DNA of 64,000 nt from positions 89,769 to 153,768 of the forward strand of contig MAAR01000016.1 of the NCBI GenBank assembly GCA_002162765.1. Direction: 5' to 3'. The notes under the pieces were generated by a model. That model saw only the letters and a list, made by a program, of their open reading frames with translations, made no database searches and was not told the DNA's origin. This document shows positions 1 through 8,096 of the stretch, piece by piece. Each line of letters starts with the position of its first letter. Within the stretch, counting starts at the first letter, position 1. The translations under genes and the position numbers were made by a program. The stretch comes from Flavobacteriales bacterium 34_180_T64 (GTDB lineage Bacteria > Bacteroidota > Bacteroidia > Flavobacteriales > Flavobacteriaceae).

Positions 1-632
1 TTCCAAAACGGTCTTGCCTGCAGGCCTTGATATAAAAAAGCAGTTACCAAGTGAATACCTACGGCCCAAAACACAGATAGCAGTGCTCCAGGAACATAAA
101 TTTTCGGATTAGGGGTTTTACCTTGATACCTGGTAAACAATATATAAAACGGAATGCTAATATTTAAAAACAAATAACCATTAAGCACCAAGACGTCCCA
201 CGTAAGCATAGAGTTTGGAAAATTAAACACACCTATCCCTGGTATCATATGCCAAAGTACTGAAGGGCCTCCCATATCGGCAACAACAAAGGCTAAACAC
301 ATTAAAAGCGCAGCCACAGCAAGACCTTCTCCAATTAGCACGGCTTGTTTAAAATCGACATCTTTGAGGACATAGGTAGGCATAACTAGCATAACGGCTG
401 CAGCAGCTACACCAACTAAAAACGTGAAATTTGAAATATACAATCCCCAACTCACTCTATCAGTCATCCCAGTAACACTTAAGCCTTCATCCAACTGTAT
501 CGAATAACAATACATACCAACGAGCATAACAAAGGACAAAACCGCCATCCAAATATGGTATTTTTTAGAGCCATGTGTGATGACATCTATACTATCTTTA
601 ACTAAACTTCCAAAAACTTTAATTCGTCTCAT
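1..632 (-). CDS. NrfD/PsrC-type quinone-interacting membrane subunit (3' end missing)
   Basis: Translation from the ATG at 632 begins MRRIKVFGSLVKDS and runs open to the window edge, so only the first 210 residues are present. They contain several long hydrophobic segments (HIWMAVLSFVMLVGMYCY, then WGLYISNFTFLVGVAAAAVML, then a GGPSVLWHMIPG loop) typical of the NrfD/PsrC/DsrP family of multi-helix quinol-binding membrane anchors. Such subunits pass electrons between the quinone pool and a partner iron-sulfur protein, here the gene immediately upstream (33 bp gap). The gene is the last visible member of the leftward nitrate reductase operon. Family assignment is firm; the partner and direction of electron flow are inferred from context. 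Confidence 0.8.
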   Translation of the reverse strand, partial: MRRIKVFGSLVKDSIDVITHGSKKYHIWMAVLSFVMLVGMYCYSIQLDEGLSVTGMTDRVSWGLYISNFTFLVGVAAAAVMLVMPTYVLKDVDFKQAVLIGEGLAVAALLMCLAFVVADMGGPSVLWHMIPGIGVFNFPNSMLTWDVLVLNGYLFLNISIPFYILFTRYQGKTPNPKIYVPGALLSVFWAVGIHLVTAFLYQGLQARPFW

Positions 633-665
633 TTACATAAAATTGAAGTGTCATACTTTGTTTTG

Positions 666-1742
666 TTAATCCATAAAATACCAGAACTTAGGCTCTGTTC
701 CTAAATCCTCTTTTAATCGAAATACTTTCTTATTTTCTAATACCCAACGAATGGTACTGTCAGGGTCTAATAAATTTCCGAAAATTCGAGCCCCAGTAGG
801 ACAAGCCTCTACACATGCTGGATTTTTACCTGCTCTTGAACGTTGCACACAAAAGGTGCATTTTTCCACAACACCATTCTTTCTGAGGCGATTCCCTAAA
901 TAATGTTGATTTTTATTCACTTCTTCCTCAGGCACTTCTGGCTTACTCCAATTGAATCTACGGCCATCATAAGGACAGGCTGCCATACAATAGCGACAAC
1001 CCACACACCAATCGTAATCCACAACAACCAAACCATCGTCTTCCCGCCAAGTAGCCTGTACAGGACACACTTCAATACAAGGCGGATTATCACAATGAAA
1101 ACATTGCGTCCCCATATAAAAGTGACCTTCGGCAGGAACTTCGTGGTAATAATTATCGTCAGCCTCATTAAAATTGAAGCCTTTACCATCTTTCATTTCA
1201 TGAATACGAATGTATTCCATTTGTGAGTTTCTATCTTGGTTGTTTTCTTCTACACAAGCGCTCACGCAATCCATATATCCTTGACATTTTGAAATGTTAA
1301 AAGCGTAACCAAAAAGAACATCCTTTTCTGCATTTTTAGAAGACATAGAAATAGTTTTTCCGGTACGTAATTGATACGATCGCACCAAACGTTCTACAGT
1401 ACCATTTTTCTCCTCATTGGTCATTAACTTGTAATTTCCTTTAAACTGTTCTTCCCAGTCGATCTGTGCTTTTTCTTTCGTTTCATCTCCAGAAATCACA
1501 CTACAAGACGTACTGATAGCGCCAGCTCCTATAGCCAAACTAGCAGTAAGTTGCTTAAATGCTGTTCGTCGATCCATTTTAACATCGAATACCTGATCAA
1601 AACCATCCTTCTTCGCTTCCTCACCGATAGCTGGTTTATGAGATCCACATCCACCAGATGTCTTTCCACATCCACAAGTATCCTCAGATTCTGCTTTCTT
1701 ACTATTTAAGTTTAATGAAAACCATTTTTTATTACTGCTCAT
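666..1742 (-). CDS. Periplasmic four-cluster [4Fe-4S] electron-transfer protein (NrfC/PsrB/ActB-like)
   Basis: The 358-residue product has a twin-arginine export motif (DRRTAFKQL) and ferredoxin-type cysteine groups for four [4Fe-4S] clusters: CQGYMDCVSAC, CFHCDNPPCIEVCP, CVGCRYCMAACP and CTFC...CVEACP. It should carry electrons between the NrfD-type membrane subunit encoded next and the cytochromes encoded before it. The Tat motif is unusually deep, about 55 residues in, and follows a cysteine/glycine-rich stretch (CGCGKTSGGCG); the export region ends in ISTSC, which could be a lipobox. I chose the ATG at 1742; a GTG at 1763 would add seven residues. Its exact role in Nap is inferred from the operon, since canonical NapG has a shorter N terminus. 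Confidence 0.82.
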   Translation of the reverse strand: MSSNKKWFSLNLNSKKAESEDTCGCGKTSGGCGSHKPAIGEEAKKDGFDQVFDVKMDRRTAFKQLTASLAIGAGAISTSCSVISGDETKEKAQIDWEEQFKGNYKLMTNEEKNGTVERLVRSYQLRTGKTISMSSKNAEKDVLFGYAFNISKCQGYMDCVSACVEENNQDRNSQMEYIRIHEMKDGKGFNFNEADDNYYHEVPAEGHFYMGTQCFHCDNPPCIEVCPVQATWREDDGLVVVDYDWCVGCRYCMAACPYDGRRFNWSKPEVPEEEVNKNQHYLGNRLRKNGVVEKCTFCVQRSRAGKNPACVEACPTGARIFGNLLDPDSTIRWVLENKKVFRLKEDLGTEPKFWYFMD

Positions 1743-1777
1743 ACCTAATATTATTGTAACCACAAGTGGTTTTTTGA

Positions 1778-2404
1778 CTATTCTCGTTGTTTTTCCTTTA
1801 TTGGATTATACCTTGCTGGCCATCGTGACTCAAAATGCGGAGCATGTGGATCATGACAATTCACACAGGTGTTTGAAACTCTAGGAGGAGCCCATCCAGC
1901 AATTCGTTTTCCATGTGCACCACCTTTCCAATCTTCAAATTGCCTGGAGTGACATTGGGCACACATTTGGTGACTTTTGTTAAACCGAATTTGTTCACCT
2001 GTCAAACTTTTTAAATGATCCATATCATTGCCATTATGACAAGTCACGCAATTCATTGTCTTAGAATTTGCATGATCTAGTTTAATGTTCCAATGTGCTT
2101 TTTTAAAATCGTCCGACGACATTTCACTCACAGGTTTCGTATGACATTCTGTACATTTAAAAGATTTGATATGACTTTCTCTTTCTGGAATAAAAAAGGT
2201 TTCATCGCCTTCCGTAATTTCAATTGTCTTAAGATCGCCAATATGTGCTTCCGAAGACAACGTTGTCCCCTTGTAGTTTTCACTTTCAGCTTTAATCTTA
2301 TCTGTTATACTATGATATTCATGCTCATCGTGTTTACAAGACGTAAACATTCCAATTAGCAAAAGACAGACACCTATTAAATATGTAGCACGATATGTAT
2401 TCAT
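1778..2404 (-). CDS. Tetraheme c-type cytochrome lipoprotein
   Basis: The 208-residue protein starts with a lipoprotein signal (LLIGMFTSC, then KHDEHEY) and has four CXXCH heme-binding motifs: CTECH, CVTCH, CAQCH and CVNCH, with many extra histidines available as distal ligands. It should be a periplasmic electron carrier anchored to a membrane by lipid. The ATG overlaps the stop of the preceding cytochrome gene (TAATG), so the two are translationally coupled. Within the operon it is the most likely link between the iron-sulfur/NrfD module and the NapB-like protein, taking the place of NapC; that role is inference. I do not recognise a named family for it. Confidence 0.78.
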   Translation of the reverse strand: MNTYRATYLIGVCLLLIGMFTSCKHDEHEYHSITDKIKAESENYKGTTLSSEAHIGDLKTIEITEGDETFFIPERESHIKSFKCTECHTKPVSEMSSDDFKKAHWNIKLDHANSKTMNCVTCHNGNDMDHLKSLTGEQIRFNKSHQMCAQCHSRQFEDWKGGAHGKRIAGWAPPRVSNTCVNCHDPHAPHFESRWPARYNPIKEKQRE

Positions 2405-3090
2405 TATTCTTTTTTATTTCTTGTGAAACTTTTAATCTCCTGCACCTTAGTATCACTAGGAACATGACATTGTCTACAATTTGTACGCTCAGGATGAGAA
2501 ACCCTAATTTCTACAGGAGCACTTGGACCTGCATGACACGCTAGGCAATTCTCTCTCAACTGTAATTGATGCGGAATAACTGGAGGACTTCCTAATAAAG
2601 CATTGTTATTTCCAGCTCCTAAAACTTGTTTTTTGACAAAACTATTTGGTTTAAACTCTCCACTAGTCAACTCTGGCACATGACACTGACGGCAATTCGT
2701 CAGTTGAGGATGCGGTGTTACAGGTGTATACGCATTAAATTTTTCTACAAACCCACCATTTTCATGACATTTCAAGCAACTATTGTCACCCATATTTCGC
2801 TCGTCTGCAACAACATGAGGAATCGTAGGAGGTGCACCAGGAAATGCTCGATTCTTATAATACGTTTCTAACGACCTTTGATGTTCATAATCGAAAGGCA
2901 TATTTTCATAGTCTAAAGCATGCTGTGACCTTTGAAAAACACCATACTCAGTAGGAATAATGATAGATTCCTGAGCTGGTTCTAAAGGAACATAAGCTTC
3001 TTCAGAACCCATTTGATAACTATAATTCCATACAGCAATAAAAGCTACAAATAAAATTACGAACAACGAGATGATTCCTAATCTTTTCAT
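2404..3090 (-). CDS. napB: NapB-like cytochrome with duplicated diheme module
   Basis: One N-terminal membrane or signal segment (residues 4-24) precedes a NapB-like core. NapB normally has one module of the form PGAPPxIPH...CxxCH...CxxCHVP. Here the module occurs twice: PGAPPTIPH with CLKCH and CRQCHVPE (about residues 83-140), then GSPPVIPH with CLACH and CRQCHVPS (about 166-212), giving four heme sites. It should deliver electrons to NapA, whose gene ends two bases upstream. The uncleaved-looking first segment would tether it to the cytoplasmic membrane. NapB family membership is well supported by these motifs and the operon; the duplication makes it unusual. Confidence 0.85.
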   Translation of the reverse strand: MKRLGIISLFVILFVAFIAVWNYSYQMGSEEAYVPLEPAQESIIIPTEYGVFQRSQHALDYENMPFDYEHQRSLETYYKNRAFPGAPPTIPHVVADERNMGDNSCLKCHENGGFVEKFNAYTPVTPHPQLTNCRQCHVPELTSGEFKPNSFVKKQVLGAGNNNALLGSPPVIPHQLQLRENCLACHAGPSAPVEIRVSHPERTNCRQCHVPSDTKVQEIKSFTRNKKE

Positions 3091-3092
3091 AA

Positions 3093-5417
3093 TTATACTT
3101 TTTCGACTTTAACAGCGCATTTCTTATAATCTGGTTCTTTTGATATAGGGCAGAACGCATCTATAGTCACATCGTTAATCATCAAATTCTCATCAAAGAA
3201 AGGTGCAAACACTTGCCCTTTAGTAGGAAGACCTCTTTCATTAATTGAAGCTGGCATAATACATGACCCTCTTTTTGAAGTCACTTTTACGTTCTCACCA
3301 TTACTAATTCCTAAGGTCTTGGCATCTTCTGGATGCAATTCTAAATACGCATTTGGCATTGCTTTATGCAGTACAGGAATACGTCTGGTCATAGAGCCAG
3401 TATGCCAATGCTCGATGACACGTCCTGTGTTTAACCAAAATGGATATTCAGCACTAGGAACCTCTGGAGCCGGCTCATAAGGACGTTGCCAAATTACCGC
3501 CTTTCCGTCTTTTTTTCCATAGAAATGGAAATCTTTTCCATTAGTACAAGCAGGATCATATTCGGCATTAAATCGCCATTGTGTTGACTTACCATTCACA
3601 TAAGGCCAAATTGCACCAGATTGTTCTTTTAAGACTTCAAGTGGTGCCATCCCATGTTTAGCCCCTTTATGGAATTGTATGTATTCGTTATAAATTTCTT
3701 CTGCGTGGTTTTCTTCACTATATGGGAATAAATCACCATAACCCATTCGTTTTGCCACTTCAATAGTCATCCATGCATCAGGCTTAGTTTCACCAGGCCC
3801 TTCGATCATCTTATCCCATTGCTGTGTTCTACGTTCAGAATTCCCATACATTCCAGATTTTTCAATATGCCAAGAGGCTGGCAAAATAACATCTGCCACA
3901 TCTGAAGTTGGTGTAGGAAAAACATCTGAAACCACAACAAAGCAAGATTCTTTTTCCATAGCAGGTCGGTAGCGACTCGTTTTCGGCAAGGAAACTAAAG
4001 GATTCGTTACTTGTGTCCAAATAAATTTGATATCACCACGATCTACAGCTCTAAACATTTCTGTCGCATGATACGTTGGTTTAGACGGGATACGATCTAC
4101 TGGTACTTTCCATATTTTGGCTGCCAGCTCTCGGTGCTTTTTATTAGTTACAACACCTTTTGGCAACTTATGAGTAAAGGTCCCAACTTCACGCGCTGTC
4201 CCACATGCAGAAGGTTGACCTGTTAGAGAGAACGGGCCATTACCAGGTTGAGATATTTTACCAGTTAACAAATGAATGTTATACACTAAATTGTTTATCC
4301 AAGTTCCTCGTGTATGCTGGTTCATTCCCATACACCAATATGACACTACTTTTTTATTGGGATCTCCATATATGGCAGCCAAATACTTGATATCCTTTAC
4401 TGAAACTCGCGAATATTTTGCTACTTTCTCAGGTGTATAATCCGCTAGGAACGCTTTGTATTCTTCAAAATTTATTTTCGTCGCCTTGTCTTTAAAACTA
4501 AATTTATCCTCAAGACCGTAACCTATATTTGTCAATCCTTTATTAAAATTTACATGTTCCTCAACAAATTTTTTGTTAACCCAGCCATTCTTAATAATTT
4601 CATAGCAAATGGCATTTGCAACTGCCAAATCGGTTTGAGGCTCAAATAAAATTGATTTATTCGAAGCCATACTAGAACGTGTCGTTCGTGTTGCAAAATC
4701 AATGATTTTTGCGCCTCTTCTATTTTTTTGTTCTAACATTCTCGAGAATAATACGGGATGCATTTCTGCCATATTATTTCCCCAGGTTATAAAATAATCT
4801 GCATGATCAATATCTTCATAACAACCCATCGGTTCATCTGCCCCAAAAGTTGTCAAGAATCCAGTAACAGCACTAGCCATACATAAACGTGCGTTACAAT
4901 CTAAGTTATTAGTACCAATAGCGCCTTTCATAAACTTAGAAGCTACATAGCCTTCTGGAATAGTAGATTGTCCTGATGTATACATAGCAACTGAATCTTT
5001 ACCATGCTTTTCGATGGTATCTTTCATTTTTTCAGCAACGAGATCTAAAGCCTCATCAAGTGGCGTTTCGACATATTTTCCATTCTTCTTAACTAAAGCA
5101 TATTTTAATCGATCACTAGCTTGAATACACATTATTTGATGATAACCTTTAACACAAAGCAACCCTTTATTCACACTAGAGTTTGGATCCCCTTTTACAG
5201 CCACTGCTTTTCCATTTTCAACACCAACAAGGATTCCACAACCTACTCCACAAAATCTGCAAGGCCCTTTTTTCCATTCTAAGTCGCCATCAGGAATGCC
5301 TTTAATTTGCTCTTCGGCAAAAAGTATTCCAGGAAACAGTGATGCTGCCGCAGTCATTGCAGACAAAGCTGCCATCTTCTTAATAAAACTTCGTCTGTTA
5401 GTTAAAGTATTATTCAT
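3093..5417 (-). CDS. napA: Periplasmic nitrate reductase catalytic subunit NapA
   Basis: This 774-residue bis-MGD molybdoenzyme reduces nitrate to nitrite in the periplasm. A Tat signal (NRRSFIKK, residues 7-14) is followed by a [4Fe-4S] site at Cys53, Cys56, Cys60 and Cys88. The block NLDCNARLCMASAVTGF with Cys179 as molybdenum ligand, and the sequence GADEPMGCYEDIDHADYF, match NapA and not cytoplasmic NasA or formate dehydrogenase. Length is slightly below that of proteobacterial NapA. It follows napD by two bases and precedes the napB-like gene by two, so one transcript is likely. The cofactor is supplied by the divergent moeA-moaA operon. Confidence 0.95.
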   Translation of the reverse strand: MNNTLTNRRSFIKKMAALSAMTAAASLFPGILFAEEQIKGIPDGDLEWKKGPCRFCGVGCGILVGVENGKAVAVKGDPNSSVNKGLLCVKGYHQIMCIQASDRLKYALVKKNGKYVETPLDEALDLVAEKMKDTIEKHGKDSVAMYTSGQSTIPEGYVASKFMKGAIGTNNLDCNARLCMASAVTGFLTTFGADEPMGCYEDIDHADYFITWGNNMAEMHPVLFSRMLEQKNRRGAKIIDFATRTTRSSMASNKSILFEPQTDLAVANAICYEIIKNGWVNKKFVEEHVNFNKGLTNIGYGLEDKFSFKDKATKINFEEYKAFLADYTPEKVAKYSRVSVKDIKYLAAIYGDPNKKVVSYWCMGMNQHTRGTWINNLVYNIHLLTGKISQPGNGPFSLTGQPSACGTAREVGTFTHKLPKGVVTNKKHRELAAKIWKVPVDRIPSKPTYHATEMFRAVDRGDIKFIWTQVTNPLVSLPKTSRYRPAMEKESCFVVVSDVFPTPTSDVADVILPASWHIEKSGMYGNSERRTQQWDKMIEGPGETKPDAWMTIEVAKRMGYGDLFPYSEENHAEEIYNEYIQFHKGAKHGMAPLEVLKEQSGAIWPYVNGKSTQWRFNAEYDPACTNGKDFHFYGKKDGKAVIWQRPYEPAPEVPSAEYPFWLNTGRVIEHWHTGSMTRRIPVLHKAMPNAYLELHPEDAKTLGISNGENVKVTSKRGSCIMPASINERGLPTKGQVFAPFFDENLMINDVTIDAFCPISKEPDYKKCAVKVEKV

Positions 5418-5419
5418 AA

Positions 5420-5659
5420 TTAATCGTTTTTTGGTGTATTGAAACCAGAAACCATCGATAGTAATTTTAAACTATCAATATTTTCCATCAGTTTTTTTAA
5501 TTTATCTTCTTCTTCTTGGGAATTTGTATCGGTAACTACAATCAGTAAATCTTCATTTTTAGCAGGGATGACTTCACATTGCTCTATTTTTGAAAGTGCT
5601 TCAAACAATGCTTGCTTCTTATCTTCCTGAGGATGGGCTAAGTAACTTTTAATTGGCAT
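5420..5659 (-). CDS. napD: NapD-like Tat-signal chaperone
   Basis: This small cytoplasmic protein (79 residues) is the first gene of the nap operon. Its pattern, with a beta strand near the start (MPIKSYLAHP), a helix, and a central strand DLLIVVTDTN followed by a helix and the strand SLKLLSMVSGF, fits the NapD ferredoxin-like fold. NapD binds the twin-arginine signal of NapA and holds back export until the cofactor is inserted. Sequence similarity to canonical NapD is low, as is usual; position and length carry much of the assignment. Confidence 0.8.
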   Translation of the reverse strand: MPIKSYLAHPQEDKKQALFEALSKIEQCEVIPAKNEDLLIVVTDTNSQEEEDKLKKLMENIDSLKLLSMVSGFNTPKND

Positions 5660-5716
5660 AAAAATTTATTTATTTTTCAAGAAGTTAAATCTCTTTTAAT
5701 TTTAAAATAAAAAAAC

Positions 5717-5728
5717 TGACAAATGTCA
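5717..5728. promoter_or_regulatory. FNR/CRP-type inverted repeat upstream of napD
   Basis: TGAC-AAAT-GTCA is a perfect 4-4-4 inverted repeat, 58 bp before the napD start. Its spacing matches the core of FNR/CRP-family operators (TTGAYnnnnRTCAA), but the outer bases do not match. It may couple nap expression to oxygen or nitrogen oxides. This is inferred only from sequence form. Confidence 0.4.
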
Positions 5729-5767
5729 TATCACATCTATTTACACTAAATCTAAATAACAATACCT

Positions 5768-5809
5768 AACATGAGATATGTTTTAACAAAAAAGGAATCG
5801 TTATATTTG
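5768..5809 (+). promoter_or_regulatory. moeA operon promoter with overlapping palindrome
   Basis: TATATTTG at 5802-5809 is an exact Bacteroidota -7 element (TAnnTTTG). A weak -33 (TTTT at 5781-5784) lies 17 bp upstream, and the moeA ATG is 20 bp downstream. A perfect inverted repeat AACAT-GAGAT-ATGTT (5768-5782) overlaps the -33 region and could be an operator, perhaps for the ModE-type protein encoded second in the operon. The site differs from the nap-side palindrome. Confidence 0.55.
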
Positions 5810-5829
5810 TACGAACATAACGCAAACTT

Positions 5830-7011
5830 ATGATTTCGGTAAATCAAGCTTTAGAAATTGTCCAAAACAATATAAATCCAACGCAACATTCTGAGCTAAA
5901 AGATACAAAAAATGCGCTTGGAAATGTCCTATATAGGGATATAGTTTCGCCTATTAATATGCCTCCTTTTAATCAATCGGCAATGGATGGTTATGCGTTA
6001 CACCTTCATGAAAGTTCGAATTACCAAATTATAGGAGAAATTAAAGCTGGTGATGATTCACATCCGACGCTACAAAAGGGTGAAGGTGTCAGGATATTCA
6101 CAGGAGCCGCTGTACCAGAATCTGCTAATGCTGTAGTTATGCAAGAACGTGTTAGCATAACTAATCAAAATTTAATTTTGGACACTAAAGTTTCTTTGCA
6201 AGAAAACATAAGACCTATTGGAGAACAGGTCAACAAAGACCAAATAGCTCTTAAAAAAGGGACCGTATTAACGCCTGCCGCTGTTGCTTTTTTATCCACC
6301 CTTGGTATCACAAAGGTATCTGTTTATAAGAAGCCTTCAATTGCTATAATTGTTACAGGAAACGAACTTGTAGAAGCTGGTCAGTCTTTGACCTATGGTC
6401 TGATTTATGAAAGCAATTCAATCATGCTTACTTCGGCCCTAAATAGCTTAGGTTATCCTAATGTGAAAACGCATAAGGTCGATGATAATTATGAACATAC
6501 TGTTGATCTCCTTTGGGAAGCAATGAGTGCCTATGATATGGTTATAATATCTGGAGGTATTTCGGTAGGCGATTATGATTTTGTTGGAAAAGCACTTCAG
6601 GAATTGGAGGTGAAAGAATTATTCTATAAGGTGAAACAAAAACCTGGCAAGCCATTATTTTTTGGCAAAACAAAAAGTTGTGTGGTATTTGCACTTCCTG
6701 GAAACCCTGCAGCTGCCTTAAGTTGTTATTATATTTATGTTCAAACCGCTTTACAAATCATGTCTGGCAACAGTTCCTATACATTATCGAAAACAATAGC
6801 ACAATCACAATCAAATTATGTCAAGAAAGGGAACAGGTCCCAATTCTTAAAGGCCATATACAAACATGGAAATGTTGAAATTTTGGAAGGACAAAGTTCA
6901 GCAATGCTTCAAACATTTGCGATTGCGAATGCTTTTGTTGTCATGCCTGAATCCTTACAAACTATAAACATCAATGATGACGTTGAAGTCATTTTGCTTC
7001 CACTAAATTAA
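5830..7011 (+). CDS. moeA: Molybdopterin molybdotransferase MoeA
   Basis: MoeA inserts molybdate into adenylylated molybdopterin in the cytoplasm. The 393-residue protein shows the family order: N-terminal domain with MPPFNQSAMDGYA (substrate-binding region), GAVVPESANAVVMQE-like segment, the MoCF-fold domain with VTGNELVEAG and IISGGISVGDYDFV, and LPGNPAAA near residue 295, followed by the C-terminal beta-barrel domain. It is first in a nine-gene rightward operon for cofactor synthesis with gaps of six bases or less or overlaps, and diverges from the nap operon, one of the consumers of the cofactor. Confidence 0.95.
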   Translation: MISVNQALEIVQNNINPTQHSELKDTKNALGNVLYRDIVSPINMPPFNQSAMDGYALHLHESSNYQIIGEIKAGDDSHPTLQKGEGVRIFTGAAVPESANAVVMQERVSITNQNLILDTKVSLQENIRPIGEQVNKDQIALKKGTVLTPAAVAFLSTLGITKVSVYKKPSIAIIVTGNELVEAGQSLTYGLIYESNSIMLTSALNSLGYPNVKTHKVDDNYEHTVDLLWEAMSAYDMVIISGGISVGDYDFVGKALQELEVKELFYKVKQKPGKPLFFGKTKSCVVFALPGNPAAALSCYYIYVQTALQIMSGNSSYTLSKTIAQSQSNYVKKGNRSQFLKAIYKHGNVEILEGQSSAMLQTFAIANAFVVMPESLQTININDDVEVILLPLN

Positions 7012-7017
7012 AATATA

Positions 7018-7353
7018 ATGGAGTATAAAATTAAAAGTCGCATTTGGATCGAAACTGAAAACCATATCTTATTAGGTGAAGGACGCGTAACTTTATTAAA
7101 GGCCATCGAAGAGACAGGTTCTCTGTCTAAAGCTGCTAAATCAATCGGGATGTCTTACAAAAAAGCTTGGTCCTTAATTGATGCTGTAAATAGACGTGCA
7201 GAAAAACCGGTAACCACATCAAGTATTGGCGGTAAAGGTGGTGGCGGAGCAATTTTAACACCATACGGCAAATCATTGGTGGATGCTTTTGAAACAATCA
7301 ATAAGAACTGTTGGAAATTTTTAGATGAACAAATAAGTAAAATAAGTATTTAG
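7018..7353 (+). CDS. ModE-type winged helix-turn-helix protein without molybdate-binding domain
   Basis: The 111-residue protein matches only the N-terminal DNA-binding domain of ModE: GRVTLLKAIEETGSLSKAAKSIGMSYKKAWSLIDAVNRR, then GGKGGGGAILTPYGKSLVDAF. The C-terminal TOBE domains that bind molybdate in E. coli ModE are absent. It is probably a local transcription regulator of the molybdenum genes; how it would sense molybdate is unknown. It lies 6 bp after moeA, and its stop overlaps the next start. Confidence 0.82.
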   Translation: MEYKIKSRIWIETENHILLGEGRVTLLKAIEETGSLSKAAKSIGMSYKKAWSLIDAVNRRAEKPVTTSSIGGKGGGGAILTPYGKSLVDAFETINKNCWKFLDEQISKISI

Positions 7354-8096
7354 TGATTTTTGGTATTGAACATATGTGGCTATTTCTATGCATCCTCCCT
7401 ATCGTTGCCTTTTTTTATGCAGGTGTCGGTCATGGAGGCGCCAGTGGTTATTTAGCCTTAATGGCGTTATTCAGTTTTGCTCCAGAAACCATGAAACCTA
7501 CAGCTTTACTTTTAAATTTATTTGTAGCTGGCATGGCGTTTTACCATTATTATAAGGCAGGTCATTTTAACAAAAAGTTATTTATCTCATTCGCGTTATC
7601 CTCCATTCCCTTTGCGTTTTTAGGAGGAATGATAGAAATAGACGCTTCCTTTTACAAAAAAATATTAGGGGCATTACTCATATTTGCCATTTTAAAAATG
7701 CTCAATGTATTTGGCAAAGAAAGTACTGCAATAAAGGATATTAAGTTATGGCAAGGTCTTATTGTCGGAGGAGTCATTGGTTTCTTTTCTGGGCTTATCG
7801 GTATAGGAGGCGGCATTATTTTAACTCCAGTCATCCTATTATTACATTGGGGGAAAATGAAAGAAGCCGCTGCTGTTTCAGCCTTATTTATATGGGTAAA
7901 CTCAGCAGCTGGACTCGTTGGACAACTTTCGACTGGGATTATACTATCCTCGCAGTCCTATATTTTAGTAGCCATTGCTATTATTGGTGGTTATTTTGGA
8001 AGTTATTTTGGAAGTAAAAAACTTGATAACCGACTATTACGATATATGCTCGCCTTTGTGCTTTTTATTGCTTCTGTAAAACTAATTTTAATATAA
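7353..8096 (+). CDS. TauE/SafE-family permease
   Basis: This is a 247-residue inner-membrane protein with about eight hydrophobic segments and the two family repeats (VGHGGASGYLALMAL near residue 25, IGIGGGIILTPVILL near residue 150). The family exports or imports sulfur-containing and other anions. The GTG start at 7353 overlaps the previous stop (TAGTG), suggesting coupling; an ATG at 7374 (MWLFLC) is an alternative. Its place between a ModE-type gene and mobA suggests an oxyanion such as molybdate, or a sulfur compound needed for the dithiolene, as substrate. The substrate is inference. Confidence 0.82.
   Translation: MIFGIEHMWLFLCILPIVAFFYAGVGHGGASGYLALMALFSFAPETMKPTALLLNLFVAGMAFYHYYKAGHFNKKLFISFALSSIPFAFLGGMIEIDASFYKKILGALLIFAILKMLNVFGKESTAIKDIKLWQGLIVGGVIGFFSGLIGIGGGIILTPVILLLHWGKMKEAAAVSALFIWVNSAAGLVGQLSTGIILSSQSYILVAIAIIGGYFGSYFGSKKLDNRLLRYMLAFVLFIASVKLILI

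Noticed and set aside
903..1226. Plus-strand ORF of 107 codons over the Fe-S protein gene
   Set aside because: It is antisense to conserved cysteine motifs of the real gene, and its product has no recognisable domain or coding signal of its own.
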